A DNA stretch of 8,025 nt, taken from the NCBI GenBank assembly GCA_029934755.1, contig JAOZLQ010000106.1:1-8025 (forward strand). The letters are read 5' to 3'. A model generated the notes under the pieces. That model was not told where the DNA came from and did no database searches. It saw only the letters and a program-made list of their open reading frames with translations. Position numbers and translations under genes: made by a program. Source of the stretch: Desulfuromusa sp. (lineage in GTDB: Bacteria; Desulfobacterota; Desulfuromonadia; Desulfuromonadales; Geopsychrobacteraceae). Shown here in pieces: positions 5,527-8,025 of this stretch (the stretch's first letter is position 1; each line of letters starts with the position of its first letter).

Positions 5527-6741
5527 ATGGGTATGAAGGCAATGGCCGGAAATAGAGGTAAAAGTGCCGGATCAGACTGCTACGTGGAATTAGAGCTTGC
5601 TCTTGATGGCGGTATTCATCTTGAGCTAAAAAGCAAGGTAAAGGCTCTTTTTGGTAAAAAAATCGAGTTTCTTTGTCTGCAGGTTTTGGACTTTTTTGCA
5701 ATTGAGAACTGCCAGATTTATCTTGAAGACAATGGAGCCCTTGATTATGTCATCACCGCACGGATTGAAGCCGCAATAAAACAGGTAATAACTACAAATA
5801 AAGAATATTTATTGGATATTTTACCGCAAAACAGGTTGGGGACTTCTGCAGAAAAAAAGCGTCGTTCACGTCTTTATTTGCCGGGAAATACGCCTAAACT
5901 GGCTCTGAATGCCGGTGTCTATGGTGCTGATGGAATTATCCTCGATCTGGAAGATTCGGTCGCGCCAGAAAAGAAATTTGAAGCGGCTATACTGGTCAGA
6001 AATACCTTGAGAAACGTTGATTTCGGTGGTGCGGAGCGGATGGTTCGGATCAATCAAAATCAAGCCGGCCTTGATGACCTCAAATATGTCATTCCTCACT
6101 CACCAAATCTGCTGTTGGTTCCCAAATGCGAGTCTGCAGCACAATTGCAGCTCATTAATGAAAAAGTTGAGCAGATTAAAGCAGAGCACAATGTTGCAAC
6201 TCCGGTTCACCTGATGCCGATTTTGGAAAGTGCCAAAGGGGTGCTGAATGCGCTGGAAATTGCTTCGGCAGATAATGTTGTTGCTCTGGCCATCGGTCTT
6301 GAGGATTACACCGCCGATCTCGGGGTGCAACGAACTGATGATGGGACAGAATCCTTCTTCGCCCGCTGTCAACTGGTCAATGCCGCCACGGCTGCTGGAA
6401 TTCAGGCAATAGATTCAGTCTTTTCCGATGTCTCCGATAAGGAAAAATTGCAGCAGAATGTACTTCGTTCAAAGGCTCTTGGTTTTGATGGAATGGGCTG
6501 TATTCATCCCCGCCAGATTGATGTTGTTCATGATAACTATGCACCGAATGATGCTGAGATTGAATATGCAAAGAAAATTGTCAATGCATTCCATATTGCG
6601 AGTGAAAAAGGGCTTGGGGTTGTCTCTCTTGGTTCTAAAATGATCGATCCCCCAGTGGTTAAACGTGCTCAGACAACGATTGATATGGCGGTTGATGTAG
6701 GCAAATTAGCAGAGAACTGGAGGGATGACTATGTCTCTTGA
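5527..6741 (+). CDS. citDE: Fused citrate-lyase-type acyl carrier protein and citryl-ACP lyase (CitD-CitE)
   Basis: One 404-residue chain joins two subunits that are separate in Klebsiella and E. coli. Residues 1-95 are CitD-like: AMAG at the start, SDCYVELEL, LELKSKVKALFGKKI, and IYLEDNGALDYVITARIEAAIKQV matching the CitD 'V.DKGAL...L.AR..AA' block. CitD carries a phosphoribosyl-dephospho-CoA arm on a serine; here Ser13 or Ser16 is the candidate. After a linker of about 15 residues, residues 111-404 are CitE-like: RRSRLYLPGN, DGIILDLEDSVAP, MVRINQ (Arg174), ILES (Glu234), GLEDYTADLG (Glu259/Asp260), GFDGMGCIHPRQID and GLGVVSLGSKMIDPPVV. The Arg and acidic residues fit the CitE acyl-thioester and Mg2+ sites. 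The lyase domain cleaves the acyl-ACP intermediate to acetyl-ACP and a 2-oxo acid. No separate citD or citE is present here. Fusion keeps carrier and lyase at 1:1. Confidence 0.88.
   Translation: MGMKAMAGNRGKSAGSDCYVELELALDGGIHLELKSKVKALFGKKIEFLCLQVLDFFAIENCQIYLEDNGALDYVITARIEAAIKQVITTNKEYLLDILPQNRLGTSAEKKRRSRLYLPGNTPKLALNAGVYGADGIILDLEDSVAPEKKFEAAILVRNTLRNVDFGGAERMVRINQNQAGLDDLKYVIPHSPNLLLVPKCESAAQLQLINEKVEQIKAEHNVATPVHLMPILESAKGVLNALEIASADNVVALAIGLEDYTADLGVQRTDDGTESFFARCQLVNAATAAGIQAIDSVFSDVSDKEKLQQNVLRSKALGFDGMGCIHPRQIDVVHDNYAPNDAEIEYAKKIVNAFHIASEKGLGVVSLGSKMIDPPVVKRAQTTIDMAVDVGKLAENWRDDYVS
6719..6724 (+). promoter_or_regulatory. Ribosome binding site of citF inside the end of citDE
   Basis: GGAGGG lies in the last codons of citDE, six bases before ATG 6731. 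The in-frame ATG at 6725 touches this site and is therefore less likely, though it would add only two residues. Confidence 0.75.
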
Positions 6742-8025
6742 ATTGGTAAAAAACGCCGTTGGCAGGATGGTTCCAACCGAAATTAATGGTAAGCCCGCTG
6801 TCCCTTTTAAGGGTGTTGGTGGTTATAGGCCCGTGGGGAAGAATCATGCGTCCAGAATATCGAGCTGTGCAGACTTTCCTCTGGATGGAAACAAGCAAGT
6901 TGTGGATCTGAAAACAGCCCTAATCAATGCCGGTCTGAAAGATGGTATGACCATTTCCAGCCACCACCATTTTCGTAATGGTGACTTGATTGCGGTCGAA
7001 ATCTTCAAAATTGCTCAGGAACTTGGAGTTGAAAATCTGGTCTGGTTTCCCTCGGCCGCTTTTCCCTGTCAGGAAGCAATTATTGAGCAGCTTGAAAACG
7101 GAACAATCCATCATATTGAGGGGAGCCTGAATGGCCCTCTAGGTGAATTTGTTTCTCAGGGAAAGATGGCTGGAACCGGAGTTCTCCGCTCCCACGGCGG
7201 CCGCTATCAGGCTGTTCAAGATGGTGAAGTACAGATTGATATTGCCGTGATTGCCGCACCAACTGCCGATACTTTTGGCAATGCTAACGGTGTCGATGGC
7301 TCGTCTGCCTGCGGTCTGCTCGGGTTTGCTCTGGCCGATTCTGAATATGCCGACAAAGTGATTGTGGTGACCGATAACTTGGTACCATTTCCTTGTGTCC
7401 CCTGGCAGATTCAGGGCAATTATGTCGATTACGTGGTTGAAATGGGACAGGTTGGCATCCCGGAAAAAATTGTGTCGGGAACAACCAAGATCACTAAAAG
7501 TCCTGATCGGCTGCATATCGCTGATCTCACTGCCAAATTTTGCGAAGAGGCCGGTCTCATTCAGGACGGGTTTTCTTTTCAGGCCGGTGCCGGTGGAACC
7601 TCCCTCTCAATTGGTAATTTTTTTGGTGAAATTATGCGTCGCAAGGGGATTAAAGCTCGTTTTGCCCGTGGTGGCAGCAACAAGTATCTGGTTGAAATGC
7701 ATGAAGAGGGGTTGATTGATTATATCCTTGATGGGCAGACCTTCGATCTGGATGGGATCCGTTCCCTGCGGCAGAACCCGCATCATGTCACCACCAGTCC
7801 ATTTACCAGTTACAATTATCATGGTAAGGGGAACTTTGCCGGATTGGTCGATATCGTTATCCTCGGGGCAACCGAGGTTGATCTTAACTTTAACGCCAAT
7901 GTGGTAACCCATTCAGACGGCAAACTTCTCCATGGCATTGGGGGCTGGCAGAATTGTCTGTTTGGTAAAAATGTGATTCTTCCCGTGCCGCTGTTTCGTA
8001 ACCGGATTCCCATCATCTGTGATGA
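6731..8025 (+). CDS. citF: Citrate-lyase alpha-like subunit, acetyl-ACP:carboxylate ACP transferase (3' end outside window)
   Basis: An open frame from ATG 6731 reaches the window edge with no stop: 431 residues visible, and about 75 more expected from E. coli/Klebsiella CitF (about 510). The start overlaps the end of citDE by 11 bases, so the two are translationally coupled. CitF swaps the acetyl group on the carrier for the incoming acid. Family blocks in order are DGMTISSHHHFRNGD, SHGGR (154-158), DIAVIAAPTADTFGNANG (FGNANG 182-187), VTDNLVPFP, FQAGAGGTSLSI, VEMHEEGLIDYILDGQTFD, NPHHV and NFNANVVTHSDG. The N terminus (GKPAVPFKGVGGYRP) resembles other CitF leaders. Two blocks differ from the enterobacterial proteins: ARGGSNKYLVEMHE instead of a GGITxTMVDLHE type, and GGWQNC (404-409) instead of GGHxDTA. 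It is clearly a CitF homologue. Whether it acts on citrate or a relative such as citramalate or homocitrate is open. Confidence 0.88.
   Translation, partial: MSLELVKNAVGRMVPTEINGKPAVPFKGVGGYRPVGKNHASRISSCADFPLDGNKQVVDLKTALINAGLKDGMTISSHHHFRNGDLIAVEIFKIAQELGVENLVWFPSAAFPCQEAIIEQLENGTIHHIEGSLNGPLGEFVSQGKMAGTGVLRSHGGRYQAVQDGEVQIDIAVIAAPTADTFGNANGVDGSSACGLLGFALADSEYADKVIVVTDNLVPFPCVPWQIQGNYVDYVVEMGQVGIPEKIVSGTTKITKSPDRLHIADLTAKFCEEAGLIQDGFSFQAGAGGTSLSIGNFFGEIMRRKGIKARFARGGSNKYLVEMHEEGLIDYILDGQTFDLDGIRSLRQNPHHVTTSPFTSYNYHGKGNFAGLVDIVILGATEVDLNFNANVVTHSDGKLLHGIGGWQNCLFGKNVILPVPLFRNRIPIICD

Noticed and set aside
7139..7516. 125-codon minus-strand ORF opposite citF
   Set aside because: It lies wholly inside the citF coding frame, whose translation matches CitF family blocks throughout. 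The antisense product resembles nothing I recognise and has no ribosome binding site I can see.
7395..7715. 106-codon plus-strand ORF in another frame within citF
   Set aside because: Out-of-frame shadow of citF, no family resemblance.
7607..7912. 101-codon minus-strand ORF opposite citF
   Set aside because: Antisense shadow of the conserved CitF region (GGTSLSI to NFNANV); no independent evidence.

Overview
This window holds six protein-coding genes on moderate-GC bacterial DNA. Two are cut by the window edges. The gene set is metabolic: half of a lysine-degradation module on the left, and a class III aminotransferase with citrate-lyase-like subunits on the right. Between them is a LysR regulator. 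An acyl-carrier-protein-dependent lyase, a saccharopine-type dehydrogenase and a dispersed palindromic repeat suggest a Gram-negative, probably anaerobic or fermentative organism. A member of the Desulfuromonas/Geobacter-like deltaproteobacteria is my best guess, but I hold it weakly because no marker gene is present.

Left part (1-2650). The C-terminal ~346 residues of a LYS9-type saccharopine dehydrogenase run rightward and converge on a leftward ALDH7-family dehydrogenase. The latter is almost certainly alpha-aminoadipate semialdehyde dehydrogenase (AASADH). The two are separated by one strong hairpin with T-runs on both sides, which can stop transcription from either direction. Saccharopine dehydrogenase forms aminoadipate semialdehyde and AASADH oxidises it to 2-aminoadipate, so the pair fits the saccharopine route of lysine catabolism. 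The AASADH gene has its own near-consensus sigma-70 promoter.

Middle (2672-4164). A GcvA-like LysR regulator faces left, back to back with the rightward operon. The 345-base divergent region carries a 134-base MITE/REP-like element next to lysR. Next to the operon promoter it carries an ATGA-N7-TCAT (T-N11-A) LysR-type box about 65 bases upstream of the predicted transcription start. This is the classic arrangement for a LysR activator.

Right part (4165-8025). A tightly packed operon encodes a class III aminotransferase, a natural fusion of the citrate lyase acyl carrier protein to the citryl-ACP lyase subunit (CitD-CitE), and a CitF-like transferase subunit. CitF has no stop inside the window and runs off the edge, so a scan for complete ORFs would miss it. 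CitF departs from enterobacterial CitF at a block I recall as conserved (GGWQNC where GGHxDTA is expected). With the aminotransferase in the same operon and lysine genes next door, this makes a lyase for a substrate other than citrate worth testing. Candidates are citramalate, homocitrate or another 2-hydroxy-2-carboxymethyl acid.
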